Assembly: GCA_947473805.1 (NCBI GenBank)
Contig: CANJGB010000001.1
Location: forward strand, 259,691-323,690
Direction: 5' to 3'
Source: Alphaproteobacteria bacterium
GTDB taxonomy: Bacteria; Pseudomonadota; Alphaproteobacteria; Ferrovibrionales; Ferrovibrionaceae
DNA: 64,000 nucleotides
Below are positions 43,459-53,485 of this stretch, piece after piece. Below the pieces are notes generated by a model. That model was not told the origin of the DNA, did not search any database, and worked only from the letters and a program-made list of their open reading frames with translations. A program made the position numbers and the translations under genes. Each line of letters begins with the position of its first letter. Position 1 is the stretch's first letter.

Positions 43459-44508
43459 ATGCGATTCAGTTTGATTTTCGTTCCCGCTCTCGCCCTCGTT
43501 ACGGGCGCGCTTGCCGCCAGCGCCAGTCTTGCACAGGAAGCCAAGCCTGCACCCGACCTCAAGGCCGTCGAGCAGCGCGCCAATGCCGAGGATGATCGCG
43601 GTACGCTGACGGTCCTGTACGAGAACGACAAGCTCGCCGGCACCGACCGGCAATACACCAACGGCTTCCAGCTCAGCTACCTGTCGTCCACCGCGGGCGT
43701 GCCGGAATGGCTGCGCGGCTGGCGGCCCTACATGGTGCCGGCGCTCGATGACGACGGCGCCATCCGCTATGGCCTGTCGGTCGGCCAGAATCTCTACACG
43801 CCCGACGATACGTCGCGCCGCACCCCCATTTCGGGCGACCGGCCCTATGCGGCCTGGACCTACGTGTCCTTCAGCCTGCTGACAGACACCGGCTCGCGGC
43901 TCGATACCCTCGCGCTGGACCTCGGCGTCGTCGGCCCCGCCGCCATGGGCGAGCAGGTGCAGAACAGCATCCACAGGCTGATCGGCGTCGATAACGCCGA
44001 TGGCTGGGACAACCAGATCCGGAACGAGCCCGGCGTGAACCTGGTGTGGGAGCGCAAGTGGCGTATGGGTCAGCAATTTGGCCTCGGCGGCCTGGGCGTC
44101 GACATGACGCCGCACGTCGGCGCCAGCCTTGGCAACGTGTTCACCTATGCCGGCACCGGCGTTGCCTTCCGCCTCGGCCGCGACCTGCCCAGCGATTACG
44201 GCCCGCCGCGCATCCGGCCGTCGCTCGCCGGTTCCAACTTCTACCAGCCGACAACCGGCTGGGGCTGGTACCTGTTTGCGGGGGTCGAGGGCCGCGCCGT
44301 GGCGCGCGATATCACTCTCGACGGCAACACCTTCCGCAAGAGCCCGAGTGTAGAGAAGGAGCCCCTCGTGGGTGACGCCCAGTTCGGCTTCGCCGTTACC
44401 TACGAGGCGGTGCGCCTGACCTTCAGCTATGACATGCGGACCCGCGAATACGAGGGCCAGGGCGAAAATGTCAGCTTCGGCGCGATCGGCATTTCGACCC
44501 GCTTCTGA
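43459..44508 (+). CDS. LpxR-family outer-membrane lipid A deacylase-like protein
   Basis: A 349-residue protein with a Sec signal ([20 protein letters not shown], ending SLAQE). [19 protein letters not shown] matches the LpxR N-terminal strand with its Asn-Asp site, and [20 protein letters not shown] corresponds to the catalytic His/Glu helix. Alternating strands to a final aromatic (STRF) fit a 12-strand outer-membrane barrel. LpxR removes the 3'-acyloxyacyl chain of lipid A in a Ca-dependent way. It is divergent from dapE. The activity in alphaproteobacterial homologues is little studied. Confidence 0.85.
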   Translation: MRFSLIFVPALALVTGALAASASLAQEAKPAPDLKAVEQRANAEDDRGTLTVLYENDKLAGTDRQYTNGFQLSYLSSTAGVPEWLRGWRPYMVPALDDDGAIRYGLSVGQNLYTPDDTSRRTPISGDRPYAAWTYVSFSLLTDTGSRLDTLALDLGVVGPAAMGEQVQNSIHRLIGVDNADGWDNQIRNEPGVNLVWERKWRMGQQFGLGGLGVDMTPHVGASLGNVFTYAGTGVAFRLGRDLPSDYGPPRIRPSLAGSNFYQPTTGWGWYLFAGVEGRAVARDITLDGNTFRKSPSVEKEPLVGDAQFGFAVTYEAVRLTFSYDMRTREYEGQGENVSFGAIGISTRF

Positions 44509-44570
44509 CCTGTCTTGAAAATTAAGATTTAAAACCTAGATATAGTTTATTGGCGGCGAAATCATGTGCC

Positions 44571-44665
44571 GGCGAAACTAAGCCAAACACGCCGAATCTA
44601 AGCCAGAATCGCCGAAAATAAGCGGAACACGGCGAATCTAAGCGGAAACAAGCGGGTCTAAGCGG
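44571..44665. repeat. Tandem 20-bp-period repeat, 4.75 copies
   Basis: Between the converging LpxR-like gene and dapD, units of exactly 20 bp follow each other from 44571: GGCGAAACTAAGCC..., GCCGAATCTAAGCC..., GCCGAAAATAAGCG..., GGCGAATCTAAGCG..., then a partial AGCGGGTCTAAGCGG. The shared core is CGAA-NN-TAAGC. A short AT-rich stretch (44520-44550) lies before it, out of keeping with the GC-rich surroundings. No coding potential. Multiple short repeats of this sort occur at the ends of IS21-type elements and as protein-binding iterons; neither is proven here. Confidence 0.8.
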
Positions 44666-44707
44666 CTTTTCCGATGGAAAACGGCAGATTTCCGCCAGTT
44701 TTGACCC

Positions 44708-45550
<843 letters not shown>

Positions 45551-45638
45551 GAAAAACCGCCTCTCAATCCGATGCGGGGCGGAGAATAGACGGGCGAGGG
45601 CGGGTGTCAATCATGGGCACACCCGCCCCCGGGAAGCG

Positions 45639-45935
45639 TCAGTCGAAGCGGAAGATGAACTGCGTCGACGGTGCGCGGTAGGGGTAGTAGGCCGGGCCGT
45701 AATAGGCCGGCGGCGGGTAATACACGCGCGGCGGCGGCGCATAGACCACCCGCGGCGGCGGGTAGTAATAGACCGGTGGCGGTGCGTAATAGACCTGCGG
45801 GCCCGGCGGGTGGTGACGCCAGCGGCGGTCATCGTGCGCCTCGGCAGGCGCGGCTGCGACGAACGCGGCGGCGGCCAAAACAACCGCCGAGACAAGCCTG
45901 GTGGTGTTTCGGCTCAGGGCGTTACGCCACGACAT
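45639..45935 (-). CDS. Secreted Pro/Tyr-rich hypothetical protein
   Basis: A 98-residue protein; ATG 45935 has GGAGG 7 nt upstream. The signal peptide ends PAEAHDDRRW. The mature part is built of PPP-Y repeats (YYAPPPVYYYPPPRVVYAPP pattern, then YYGPAYYPYR) and ends FIFRFD, an outer-membrane-like final strand. Such low-complexity PY proteins are common in alphaproteobacteria and unexplained; they may bind the wall or outer membrane. Confidence 0.75.
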   Translation of the reverse strand: MSWRNALSRNTTRLVSAVVLAAAAFVAAAPAEAHDDRRWRHHPPGPQVYYAPPPVYYYPPPRVVYAPPPRVYYPPPAYYGPAYYPYRAPSTQFIFRFD

Positions 45936-46038
45936 GATCGGCCTCCAATTCACGGTGCCATCGGGACGATGATGGCAGCATCAGATAACGGCAGGCCGGG
46001 CGGAGGATGTTGTGAGAAGGGTGTGATATCGCGGCGCG

Positions 46039-46728
46039 TCAATCCGGCCGGCTGGCCTCAGGCACCAACATGGAAAGCCATTGCGGCAGATTGTGGGCGA
46101 CGTGGTGGATGTGCGGGGCTGATTCACCCGGGTCGTGATCGGGCGTCGGCGGCACCCATACCGTCATCATGCCCATGGCCGCTGCCGGCGGCAGGTTATG
46201 CGGACTGTCCTCGACCATTGCCGCGCGCGCCGGATCGATGCCGAAGCGCTGCACCACCTGGGCATAGGTGGCGGCCTCCGGCTTCGGCACGTAGCCCGAC
46301 GCGATGATGTCGTAAATGCCCTCGAAATGATGGGCCAGGCCCAGGCGCGCCAGCACCCGTTCCGCATGGGTCAGCGAGCCGTTGGTGAAGATGATCTTGC
46401 GGCCGGGCAGGCGCGCCAGCGTGGCGTCGAATTCGCTGTCCACCGCCAGCACGCTGTGGTCGATGTCATGCACGTAGTCGAGGAACGCGGCCGGCTCCAG
46501 CGCATGTTCGCGCATCAGGCCGTTCAGCGTCGTGCCGTGCTTGTGCCACAAGGTGCGGCGGACCAGGCCGGCGGCCTCGTCGTCGACGCCCAGGAAGTTG
46601 GCGATGAAGCGCGTCATCCGCACGTTGATCTGGTCGAACAGGCGGGAATTCGCCGGGTACAGCGTGTTGTCCAGGTCGAACAACCACACGTCGGGCAGGC
46701 GGTCGGGCGAAATAGATGGGCCGGTCAT
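46039..46728 (-). CDS. HAD-family pyrimidine 5'-nucleotidase (SDT1-like)
   Basis: A 229-residue HAD phosphatase: motif I WLFDLDNTLYPA, motif II IIFTNGS, Lys in YVPKPEAATY and motif IV MVEDSPHNLPPA. The cap domain is helical (subclass I). Relatives cleave UMP/CMP or act on pyridoxal- or phosphoglycolate-like substrates. Divergent from the GGDEF gene, 46 nt between starts. Confidence 0.9.
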   Translation of the reverse strand: MTGPSISPDRLPDVWLFDLDNTLYPANSRLFDQINVRMTRFIANFLGVDDEAAGLVRRTLWHKHGTTLNGLMREHALEPAAFLDYVHDIDHSVLAVDSEFDATLARLPGRKIIFTNGSLTHAERVLARLGLAHHFEGIYDIIASGYVPKPEAATYAQVVQRFGIDPARAAMVEDSPHNLPPAAAMGMMTVWVPPTPDHDPGESAPHIHHVAHNLPQWLSMLVPEASRPD

Positions 46729-46774
46729 GGCGCTGGTTTACACCCCCTTAATATTGTCCGGCTAGCGTTGCCTG

Positions 46775-47845
46775 ATGCCGACCACCCTTGTCATGTCGCC
46801 CGCCATCTTCATGCCGCCGCCGCCCAGTCCCGGGGTCGCGCTGGACCCGGACCTGTTCGCCCTGTTTCCCGGACCGGCAGCGCTGATTTCCAGCGGTCGG
46901 CCGGTTGCCGGCAACACCGATGGCCTGGCCCTGGCCGCCTGCCTGACCGACCCGCTGCCGGTGCCGCCGGCCCAGGTGCGCGTGCTGGTTGGCGCGCGGC
47001 AGTTCGACCTTACGCTGCTGCCGGCCATTGGCGGCGTGCTGCTACTGGCGCGTGATGCCACGCTGGAGCGCAATCTGATCGAGGCGCTGGCCCGGTCGCG
47101 CCAGCTGTTCCGTGACCTGGTCCAGTGCTCCTCTGAATTTGCGTGGGAGACCACGCCCGATGGCCGCTTCGGCTTCGTCAGTCCGCGCGGCGCGCTGGGC
47201 TTTGCCGCCGCCGAACTGGCCGGCCGCCCCTCGCAAGAGATCGCGGCGGATGCCGAGGGGCCGTGGCCCTTTGCCGACAGCGAGCCGCATGACGTGACCG
47301 AGGCGCGCGAACGCGCCATGCAACTGGCTGATGCGCACAGCACGGCGATGCGCCTGTCGCGCACCGACGATTTGACCGACCTGCTGAACCGGCGGGCTTT
47401 CGTCACCGAACTCGACGTCCGTCTTGCCAATGCACGGCGGCACGGCCATGGCGGTACGCTGCTGTATATCGACCTCGACCACTTCAAGGCGGTCAACGAC
47501 GTGCTGGGCCATGGCGCGGGCGATGCCTGCCTGAAGGCGCTGGCCGCCGAGATCAAGTCGTGTGGCCGTGTCGGCGACCTGGGCGCCCGCCTGGGCGGTG
47601 ACGAGTTCGCGATCTGGCTCGAACATACCGGCCGGCAGGGCGGTGTGCGCAAGGCCGAGAAGCTGCTCGCCGGCTGCGTGGCGCTGCGCGAGACCTACGG
47701 CGCGGCTGACCGGCCGTTGGGCCTGTCCATCGGCATTGCCATCAGCCGGGCGGGCGACACCGCCGCATCGCTGATCACCCGCGCCGACGAGGCGATGTAC
47801 GAGGCCAAGCACGGCGGGAAAAACCGCCACGCCCTGGCAGGCTAG
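46775..47845 (+). CDS. Diguanylate cyclase with shortened PAS domain
   Basis: A 356-residue cytoplasmic protein. An N-terminal unknown segment (about 1-90) is followed by FRDLVQCSSEFAWETTPDGR and FGFVSPRGALGFAAAELAG, the first half of a PAS domain, then directly HDVTEARERAMQL, the linker after PAS. The second PAS half of about 40 residues is missing without loss of frame. The GGDEF domain is complete: LTDLLNRRAF, LYIDLDHFKAVND, active-site LGGDEFAIW and, five residues before it, the inhibitory-site RVGD. It should synthesise c-di-GMP with product feedback. The sensory part is probably altered or non-functional. A DUF2336 gene follows 10 nt on. Confidence 0.9.
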   Translation: MPTTLVMSPAIFMPPPPSPGVALDPDLFALFPGPAALISSGRPVAGNTDGLALAACLTDPLPVPPAQVRVLVGARQFDLTLLPAIGGVLLLARDATLERNLIEALARSRQLFRDLVQCSSEFAWETTPDGRFGFVSPRGALGFAAAELAGRPSQEIAADAEGPWPFADSEPHDVTEARERAMQLADAHSTAMRLSRTDDLTDLLNRRAFVTELDVRLANARRHGHGGTLLYIDLDHFKAVNDVLGHGAGDACLKALAAEIKSCGRVGDLGARLGGDEFAIWLEHTGRQGGVRKAEKLLAGCVALRETYGAADRPLGLSIGIAISRAGDTAASLITRADEAMYEAKHGGKNRHALAG

Positions 47846-47855
47846 GGAGACGGGA

Positions 47856-49100
47856 ATGCTCGCCCGACTGTTCAAAAGCAAGGCGCCGGAGCCGATCGCC
47901 TACGAAACCGCGCGCGACCTGGCGCAAAGCCCCGAGGTGTGGGCGCGCACCGAGCTCGCGACCCGCAACGATACCCAGCCCGAGGTCCTGTACTTCCTCG
48001 CCGGCGACCAGAGCAGTTCGGTCCGACAGGCGATTGCCGCCAATCCTTCGACCCCTGGCAAGGCAAATGTCCTGCTGGCCACCGATGCCAGCGATGAGGT
48101 CCGCGCCGAACTGGCGCGCAAGATCGGCCGGCTGCTGCCCAATCTGGCGCCGGGGCAGAGCGACAAGATCGGCGAACTGACCCTGCAGACGCTTGAACTG
48201 CTGGCCCAGGACCAGGTGCCGCGGGTGCGTGCCGCGCTGGCCGAGGAACTGAAGACCCGCGCCGACGCACCGAAAGGCATCGTGCTGCGTCTGGCCCAGG
48301 ACCTGGCCGCGATGGTGGCCACGCCGATCCTCGAATATTCGCCGCTGCTGCCCGATGCCGACCTGCTCGAGATCATCGCCAAGGGCCAGTTGAACGAACG
48401 CCTGACCGCCATCTCGCGGCGCAATGGCGTATCGGGCGACGTGTCCGACGCCATCGTGGCGACGATGGACGTGTCGGCCGTCGCGACGCTGTTGGCAAAT
48501 CCCTCGGCACAGGTGCGCGAGGAAACGCTGGACGCCATCGTCGACAACGCCGCCGGCATCGAGTCCTGGCACCGTCCCCTGGTCGTGCGCAGCGAATTGT
48601 CGATGCGGGCCATTCGCCGCATTGCCGGCTTTGTCGCCTCGTCCCTGATCGAGCAGTTGTCCACCCGCCAAGACCTGCCCGACGACCTGCGCGCCGACCT
48701 GCGCCGGGGCGTCAAGCAGCGGCTGGAAGGTCCGGCGCCAGGCGGCGAGAGCGCCGCCGAGCGCGCCAGCGCGATGCACGCGGCGAAACAGTTGAACGAG
48801 GAGGCGGTTGACGAGGCGCTCGCCGCCGGGGATCGCGAGTTCGTGCTAAATGCCCTGGTCCTGCTGGCGCGGCTGCCGGCCACGGCCGTGCGCCGGGCCA
48901 TCTCGACACGCAGCGCCAAGGCGGTAACGGCCATCGCCTGGCGTTCCGGCTTGTCGATGCGCCTTGCCATGAAGCTGCAGTCGCAACTGGCGCTTATTCC
49001 GTCGGCCGGTCTGCTGCCGGCGCGCAACGGTACCGACTATCCGTTGAGCGACAAGGAAATGGAAACCCAGATCGACATCCTGGCGGGCGCGGAGCGCTAG
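47856..49100 (+). CDS. DUF2336-domain protein
   Basis: A 414-residue helical protein of the DUF2336 family, common in Rhodospirillales and relatives. The N-terminal 250 residues are HEAT-like helical repeats (SSSVRQAIAANPSTPGKANV, DQVPRVRAALAEEL, AQVREETLDAIVDNA). The C-terminal region (VDEALAAGDREFVLNAL, SAKAVTAIAWRSGLSMRLAM) holds the DUF2336 signature. Co-transcribed with the diguanylate cyclase (10 nt), which suggests a c-di-GMP-linked signalling role. Biochemical role unknown. Confidence 0.85.
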   Translation: MLARLFKSKAPEPIAYETARDLAQSPEVWARTELATRNDTQPEVLYFLAGDQSSSVRQAIAANPSTPGKANVLLATDASDEVRAELARKIGRLLPNLAPGQSDKIGELTLQTLELLAQDQVPRVRAALAEELKTRADAPKGIVLRLAQDLAAMVATPILEYSPLLPDADLLEIIAKGQLNERLTAISRRNGVSGDVSDAIVATMDVSAVATLLANPSAQVREETLDAIVDNAAGIESWHRPLVVRSELSMRAIRRIAGFVASSLIEQLSTRQDLPDDLRADLRRGVKQRLEGPAPGGESAAERASAMHAAKQLNEEAVDEALAAGDREFVLNALVLLARLPATAVRRAISTRSAKAVTAIAWRSGLSMRLAMKLQSQLALIPSAGLLPARNGTDYPLSDKEMETQIDILAGAER

Positions 49101-49109
49101 CCCTTCGCT

Positions 49110-50027
49110 TCAGCCGCGGCTGATCATCGTCCCCACGCCGTGTGGCGTGAAGATCTCGAGCAGCAGCACGTGGGGGACGCGGCCGTCGAGGATGTGGGCC
49201 GCGCCGACGCCGTGACGCACGGCATCCAGGCAGCATTCCACCTTCGGGATCATGCCGCCGGAAATGGTGCCGTCACCCAGCAGGACCATCGCGTCCTTCG
49301 GCGTCAGCGTGGGCACCAGCTTCTTCTGCTTGTCCAGCACGCCGGCCACGTCTGTCATCATGATAATCTTGCTGGCATGCAATGCTGCGGCGATGGCGCC
49401 GGCGGCCGTGTCGGCATTGATGTTATAGGTCTCGCCGTTCTCGCCCACGCCGATCGGCGCGATGACGGGAATGATGCGCGAATTGTCGAACACGCGGATC
49501 ACTTCCGGGTCGACGGCGATGGGTTCGCCGACGAAGCCGAGGTCGAGTATCTTCTCGATGTTGGAGTCCGGGTCCTTGACGCTGCGGCGCAGCTTGCGCG
49601 CACGGATCAGGTCGCCGTCCTTGCCCGACAGGCCGACGGCGCGGCCGCCGACCTTGTTGATGGCGCCGACAATGGACTTGTTGATCGATCCGGCCAGGAC
49701 CATCTCGACGACATCGACGGTGTCGCGGTCGGTGACGCGCAGGCCGTCGATGAACTCGCTTTTCATCTTCAGTCGTTCCAGCATGGCGCCGATCTGCGGC
49801 CCGCCGCCGTGGACCACGACCGGATTGATGCCGACCTGCTTGATCAGGACGATGTCGCGGGCGAAATCCTCCGCCAACTTTTCCTCGCCCATGGCATGGC
49901 CGCCATACTTGATGACGAAGGTCTGGCCGGCAAAGCGGCGCATGTAGGGCAGCGCCTCGGACAGGGTCTGGGCGGTCTCGAGCCAGTGGGTTTCCATGGA
50001 TTTCGGGCCGGATTTCTTGTCGGACAT
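49110..50027 (-). CDS. argB: Acetylglutamate kinase
   Basis: A 305-residue amino acid kinase: [48 protein letters not shown] and [13 protein letters not shown]. It catalyses the second step of arginine synthesis. The C-terminus [19 protein letters not shown], and the N-terminal helix present here, fit the arginine-inhibited hexameric class. It is downstream of engB (23 nt) and convergent with the DUF2336 gene. Confidence 0.95.
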   Translation of the reverse strand: MSDKKSGPKSMETHWLETAQTLSEALPYMRRFAGQTFVIKYGGHAMGEEKLAEDFARDIVLIKQVGINPVVVHGGGPQIGAMLERLKMKSEFIDGLRVTDRDTVDVVEMVLAGSINKSIVGAINKVGGRAVGLSGKDGDLIRARKLRRSVKDPDSNIEKILDLGFVGEPIAVDPEVIRVFDNSRIIPVIAPIGVGENGETYNINADTAAGAIAAALHASKIIMMTDVAGVLDKQKKLVPTLTPKDAMVLLGDGTISGGMIPKVECCLDAVRHGVGAAHILDGRVPHVLLLEIFTPHGVGTMISRG

Positions 50028-50050
50028 GGGCCGGCCTTATAGCCGGAAAG

Positions 50051-50743
50051 TCAGGCCGCTGCCAGCGAGGCCAGTTCGGCGCGCAGTTCCGCCACGCCGG
50101 TCTTGGCTTCCGACGACGTCGGCATGATGACCGGGTGGGCGGCGACGTGGCGGGCGCCGCCGGCGGCGACGCTGGCCGTGGTCTCGGCCAAAGCGGCCGG
50201 CTTCAGCTTGTCGACCTTGGTCAGGACGATCTGGTAGATGACTGCCGCCTGGTCGAGGATCTTCATGACTTCCTCGTCCACCGGCTTCAGGCCGTGGCGC
50301 GAATCGATCAGCAGACACACCCGGCGCAGTTCCGGCCGTCCGCGCAGATAGTCCTCGATGACCCGCGACCAGCCCGCGGCGACCGACTTGCCGGCCTGGT
50401 TGTAGCCATAGCCCGGCAGGTCGACGAGCATCAGCCGGCCGCCGAGATCGAAGAAGTTGAGCTGCTGCGTGCGGCCCGGTGTGTTCGACACCCGCGCCAG
50501 CGTCCGCCGGCCCGTCAGCGCGTTGACGAGGCTGGACTTGCCGACGTTCGAGCGGCCGGCAAAGGCGATCTCGGGCAAATGGCCGGGCGGCAATTGGTCG
50601 ATGCGCGCGGCGCCGGCCACGAAGGTGCATTCCTTCGCAAACAGCAGCCGGCCATTCTCCAGCGCCTCGGCATCGATGGGCGCGGTCAGGCGCTGGCCGC
50701 CTTCTTTGCCTTCTGCCGGTCCATGCGCTTCTTGATCAGCCAT
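50051..50743 (-). CDS. engB: Ribosome biogenesis GTPase EngB (YihA/YsxC)
   Basis: A 230-residue TRAFAC GTPase: G1 GRSNVGKSSL, G2 NTPGRTQQLNFF, G3 DLPGYGYNQAGK, G4 TKVDKLKP. The only ATG that keeps the conserved N-terminal helix (APIDAEALENGRLLFAKE) is 50743, which lies 58 nt inside yidC in another frame. No strong ribosome site is visible, so translation may depend on yidC. It acts in 50S assembly. Confidence 0.92.
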   Translation of the reverse strand: MADQEAHGPAEGKEGGQRLTAPIDAEALENGRLLFAKECTFVAGAARIDQLPPGHLPEIAFAGRSNVGKSSLVNALTGRRTLARVSNTPGRTQQLNFFDLGGRLMLVDLPGYGYNQAGKSVAAGWSRVIEDYLRGRPELRRVCLLIDSRHGLKPVDEEVMKILDQAAVIYQIVLTKVDKLKPAALAETTASVAAGGARHVAAHPVIMPTSSEAKTGVAELRAELASLAAA

Positions 50744-52488
50744 TGCTGGGTAATCGACAGCAGGTTGTTCCAGGTCCAGTAGATCACCAGGCCAGCGGCG
50801 AAGCTGCCCAGCATGAAGGTGAACACGATCGGCATGAAGGCGAAGATCTTCTGCTGCACGGGGTCGGGCGGCGTCGGGTTCATCTTCATCTGCAGCCACA
50901 TGGAAATGCCCATGAGCAGGGGCCACACGCCGATCGACAGGATGTGCAGCGGGCCCAGGTTGGGCACGGTGTACGGCAGCAGGCCGAACAGGTTCATCCA
51001 CGTGGTCGGATCGGGCGCCGACAGGTCGTGGATCCAGCCGAAGAACGGTGCGTGCCGCATCTCGATGGTGATGTAGAGCACCTTGTACAGCGCGAAGAAG
51101 ACCGGGATCTGCAGCACGATAGGCAGGCAGCCGGCGGCCGGGTTGACCTTCTCGCGCTTGTACAGCGCCATCATTTCCTGGTTCAGCTTCTGCCGGTCCT
51201 CGGCGTATTTCTCGCGCAGCTCCAGCATCTTGGGCTGCAGGTCCTTCATCTGGCTCATCGAGACGTACGACTTGTAGGCGAGCGGCAGGAACAGCGTCTT
51301 GACGATGATCGTCAGCAGCAGGATGGCGAGGCCGAAATTGCCCAGCAGCTTGTAAAAATAGTCGACCGCCGCAAACATCGGCTTGGTCAGGAAGTAGAAC
51401 CAGCCCCAGTCGATCGCTAGGTCGAAATGGGCGATGTTGTAGCGGGTCTTGTAGTCGTCGATCAGGCCGACCTGCTTGGCGCCGGCGAACAGGCGGGTGG
51501 TCGTCTCGCCGGTCGACTTCGGCCCAATGTTGAGGCCGTTGGCGCCCAGTAGATCAATCTGGTAGCGGTCATTCGCGCGCGCGGTGTGCGAGAAGCGCGC
51601 CTTTACCGCGTCGTCCGGCGCCGGGATCAGGGCGGTCAACCAGTACTTGTCGGTGAAGCCGATCCAGCCGCCGACGCTGTTCTGCGTGACCGATTTCTCG
51701 TCGATCAGCTTGCTGTACTTCAGTTCGGTGGCCGAGCCGCTCTTCTCCGCGGTGTCGCGGAACACGCCAATGGGGCCTTCGTGCAGGATGTACAGGCCGT
51801 CGGTAAGCGGCGTGCCGGTGCGCGACAGCAACGAATAGGGATACAGCGTCACGGCCTGGTCGGTCTTGTTCTCGACTTTCTGGGTGACGGCGAACATGTA
51901 ATTGTCGTCCAGCGTGAAGGTGCGGCTGAACACTAGGCCTTCGCCGTTGTCCCAGGTCAGCGTCATCGGCTGGTCGGCGCGCAGGACGGGGCTGCTGGCG
52001 GTCCACAACGTGTTGGCGTCGGGCACCTTCACCGGCTGGCCGCCCGAGGCGCTCCAGCCGAAGTCGCCGAAATAGGCATTGGCGGCGCCTGCGGGCGACA
52101 GCAGGATGATCTCCGGGCTGTCGGGCGCCAGGGTTTCGCGATAATCGGCGAGGGTCAGGTCGTCGAGGCGGCCACCGGTCAGCGAGATCGAGCCGTGGAC
52201 GCGACGGCCCTCGATGCGCACGCGCGGGCTGAGACCCAGCACCGACTGACGCACGGCGCCCGGCGCGATGGCGGTTTCGGCGGCCGGCGCTGTCGGTGCG
52301 GCACTGTCGGCGGTGGTCGCAGGGATGCCGGCCGGGGTGGCTGGTGCCGCCTGTTTGATCTGTTCCTGGCGCTGCGCCTCGGCCTGCCGGGCCTTTTCGG
52401 CGCGCGGCATCTCGTAGAAATACTGGAAGCCGAACAGGATCGCCATGGAGGCGACGATGGCCAGGATCAGGTTCTTCTGGTCGGACAT
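50686..52488 (-). CDS. yidC: Membrane protein insertase YidC
   Basis: A 600-residue insertase starting at ATG 52488 (MSDQKNLILAIVASMAILFG). The first helix is followed by a long periplasmic beta-domain with an Ala/Pro/Thr-rich lead (PATPAGIPATTADSAAPTAP), then the conserved five-helix core: NFGLAILLLTIIVKTLFLPL, the coiled MKDLQPKMLELREKYAEDRQ hairpin and GCLPIVLQIPVFFALYKVLY. It inserts membrane proteins alone or with Sec. Basic C-terminal tail RMDRQKAKKAASA can contact ribosomes. Confidence 0.96.
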   Translation of the reverse strand: MSDQKNLILAIVASMAILFGFQYFYEMPRAEKARQAEAQRQEQIKQAAPATPAGIPATTADSAAPTAPAAETAIAPGAVRQSVLGLSPRVRIEGRRVHGSISLTGGRLDDLTLADYRETLAPDSPEIILLSPAGAANAYFGDFGWSASGGQPVKVPDANTLWTASSPVLRADQPMTLTWDNGEGLVFSRTFTLDDNYMFAVTQKVENKTDQAVTLYPYSLLSRTGTPLTDGLYILHEGPIGVFRDTAEKSGSATELKYSKLIDEKSVTQNSVGGWIGFTDKYWLTALIPAPDDAVKARFSHTARANDRYQIDLLGANGLNIGPKSTGETTTRLFAGAKQVGLIDDYKTRYNIAHFDLAIDWGWFYFLTKPMFAAVDYFYKLLGNFGLAILLLTIIVKTLFLPLAYKSYVSMSQMKDLQPKMLELREKYAEDRQKLNQEMMALYKREKVNPAAGCLPIVLQIPVFFALYKVLYITIEMRHAPFFGWIHDLSAPDPTTWMNLFGLLPYTVPNLGPLHILSIGVWPLLMGISMWLQMKMNPTPPDPVQQKIFAFMPIVFTFMLGSFAAGLVIYWTWNNLLSITQQWLIKKRMDRQKAKKAASA

Positions 52489-52496
52489 GGGCCGCT

Positions 52497-52760
52497 TTAC
52501 TCGCGATTCGTGACAAGACGATGGGTGGTGCCGCACGCACAGGGCGGTACCGGGTCGTAGCCGCTGCCGCCCCACGGGTGACAGCGCAAAAGGCGGCGTG
52601 TGGTCAGCCAGCTACCGCGGGCCGCACCATGCACCTTCAATGCCTCCAGCGCATATTCCGAACAGCTCGGCGCATAGCGGCAATTGACGCCCAGCAGTGG
52701 TGACACGAACCAGCGGTAGAGATGGACCGGGAGGGCCGCGACGGTGCCGGCAAGGCTCAT
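52497..52760 (-). CDS. yidD: Membrane protein insertion efficiency factor YidD
   Basis: An 87-residue protein from ATG 52760 with AGGAGA upstream. [20 protein letters not shown] and [20 protein letters not shown] are the family signature, with the three conserved Cys; GGSGYDPVP closes it. It overlaps rnpA by ATGA and precedes yidC, the standard order. Confidence 0.94.
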   Translation of the reverse strand: MSLAGTVAALPVHLYRWFVSPLLGVNCRYAPSCSEYALEALKVHGAARGSWLTTRRLLRCHPWGGSGYDPVPPCACGTTHRLVTNRE

Positions 52761-53140
52761 GGGCTCGTCTCCTGATCTACGCTGCGCCAAAGGTCGAGGC
52801 GGCGCAGCGCAAGTTCAAGGTCGGACTTCAAATCGGCCCAGGGGCGCGACAACGTGCCCTCACGGCCGATCAGAACATAATCGTGCGCCGGCTTGGCGCA
52901 GCGCGGCATGATCTCCGCCGCTGCCGCCCGCAGGCGCCGTTTGGCGCGGTTGCGGATGACCGCGTTGCCGACTTTCTTGGTGACGGTAAAGCCGAGACCG
53001 ATGTCGGCTTCGGCAGTTTTGTCAGTGACCGGCCGTTCGGCGCCCTGAAGCACCAGTCCGGCGACGGCGGTCTTGCGTCTGGTGCCCGCTACCCGCAGGA
53101 AATCGGCGCGTTGCTTGAGGCGACCGAGGCGGACCGGCAT
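52757..53140 (-). CDS. rnpA: Ribonuclease P protein component
   Basis: A 127-residue basic protein: [40 protein letters not shown] (the RNR motif that binds RNase P RNA). It follows rpmH by 12 nt and overlaps yidD. Confidence 0.94.
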   Translation of the reverse strand: MPVRLGRLKQRADFLRVAGTRRKTAVAGLVLQGAERPVTDKTAEADIGLGFTVTKKVGNAVIRNRAKRRLRAAAAEIMPRCAKPAHDYVLIGREGTLSRPWADLKSDLELALRRLDLWRSVDQETSP

Positions 53141-53152
53141 CGGCCTCTGGCC

Positions 53153-53287
53153 TTAGGCCGAGAGTTTCGCCCGCCCCTGCGCGCGGCGCCGTGACAGGAC
53201 CTGGCGGCCGGTCTTGGTGGCCATGCGGGCGCGGAACCCGTGCCGGCGCTTGCGCACCAGCTTGCTCGGTTGATAGGTCCGTTTCAC
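53153..53287 (-). CDS. rpmH: 50S ribosomal protein L34
   Basis: A 44-residue protein, [20 protein letters not shown] through [13 protein letters not shown], an exact family pattern. The start is GTG 53287 (VKRTYQPS) with ACGGAG about 8 nt upstream; the frame continuing to 53362 is not used. It heads the rpmH-rnpA-yidD-yidC-engB-argB leftward unit; the promoter should lie in 53288-53400. Confidence 0.95.
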   Translation of the reverse strand: MKRTYQPSKLVRKRRHGFRARMATKTGRQVLSRRRAQGRAKLSA

Positions 53288-53485
53288 GATCTGCTCCGTA
53301 ACCAATGGCCACCGCGGCTCACTCAGCCGGGGGCGGAAAAACCACGGGCTTATACGGTCCACGCCGGGTCAAGTCAATGCAAGGTCTTGGCGGCCAGTGC
53401 CGGTCAGGGTGTTGACGCGCCGTCACAATCGGGTGAACCCGCCGCGCGGCGGTTGCGGCGGCGCGGAAACGTGCTCCAATGGCCC

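Noticed and set aside
44571..44665. CRISPR array
   Set aside because: The units abut with no unique spacers and the 20-bp period is too short; this is a plain tandem repeat.
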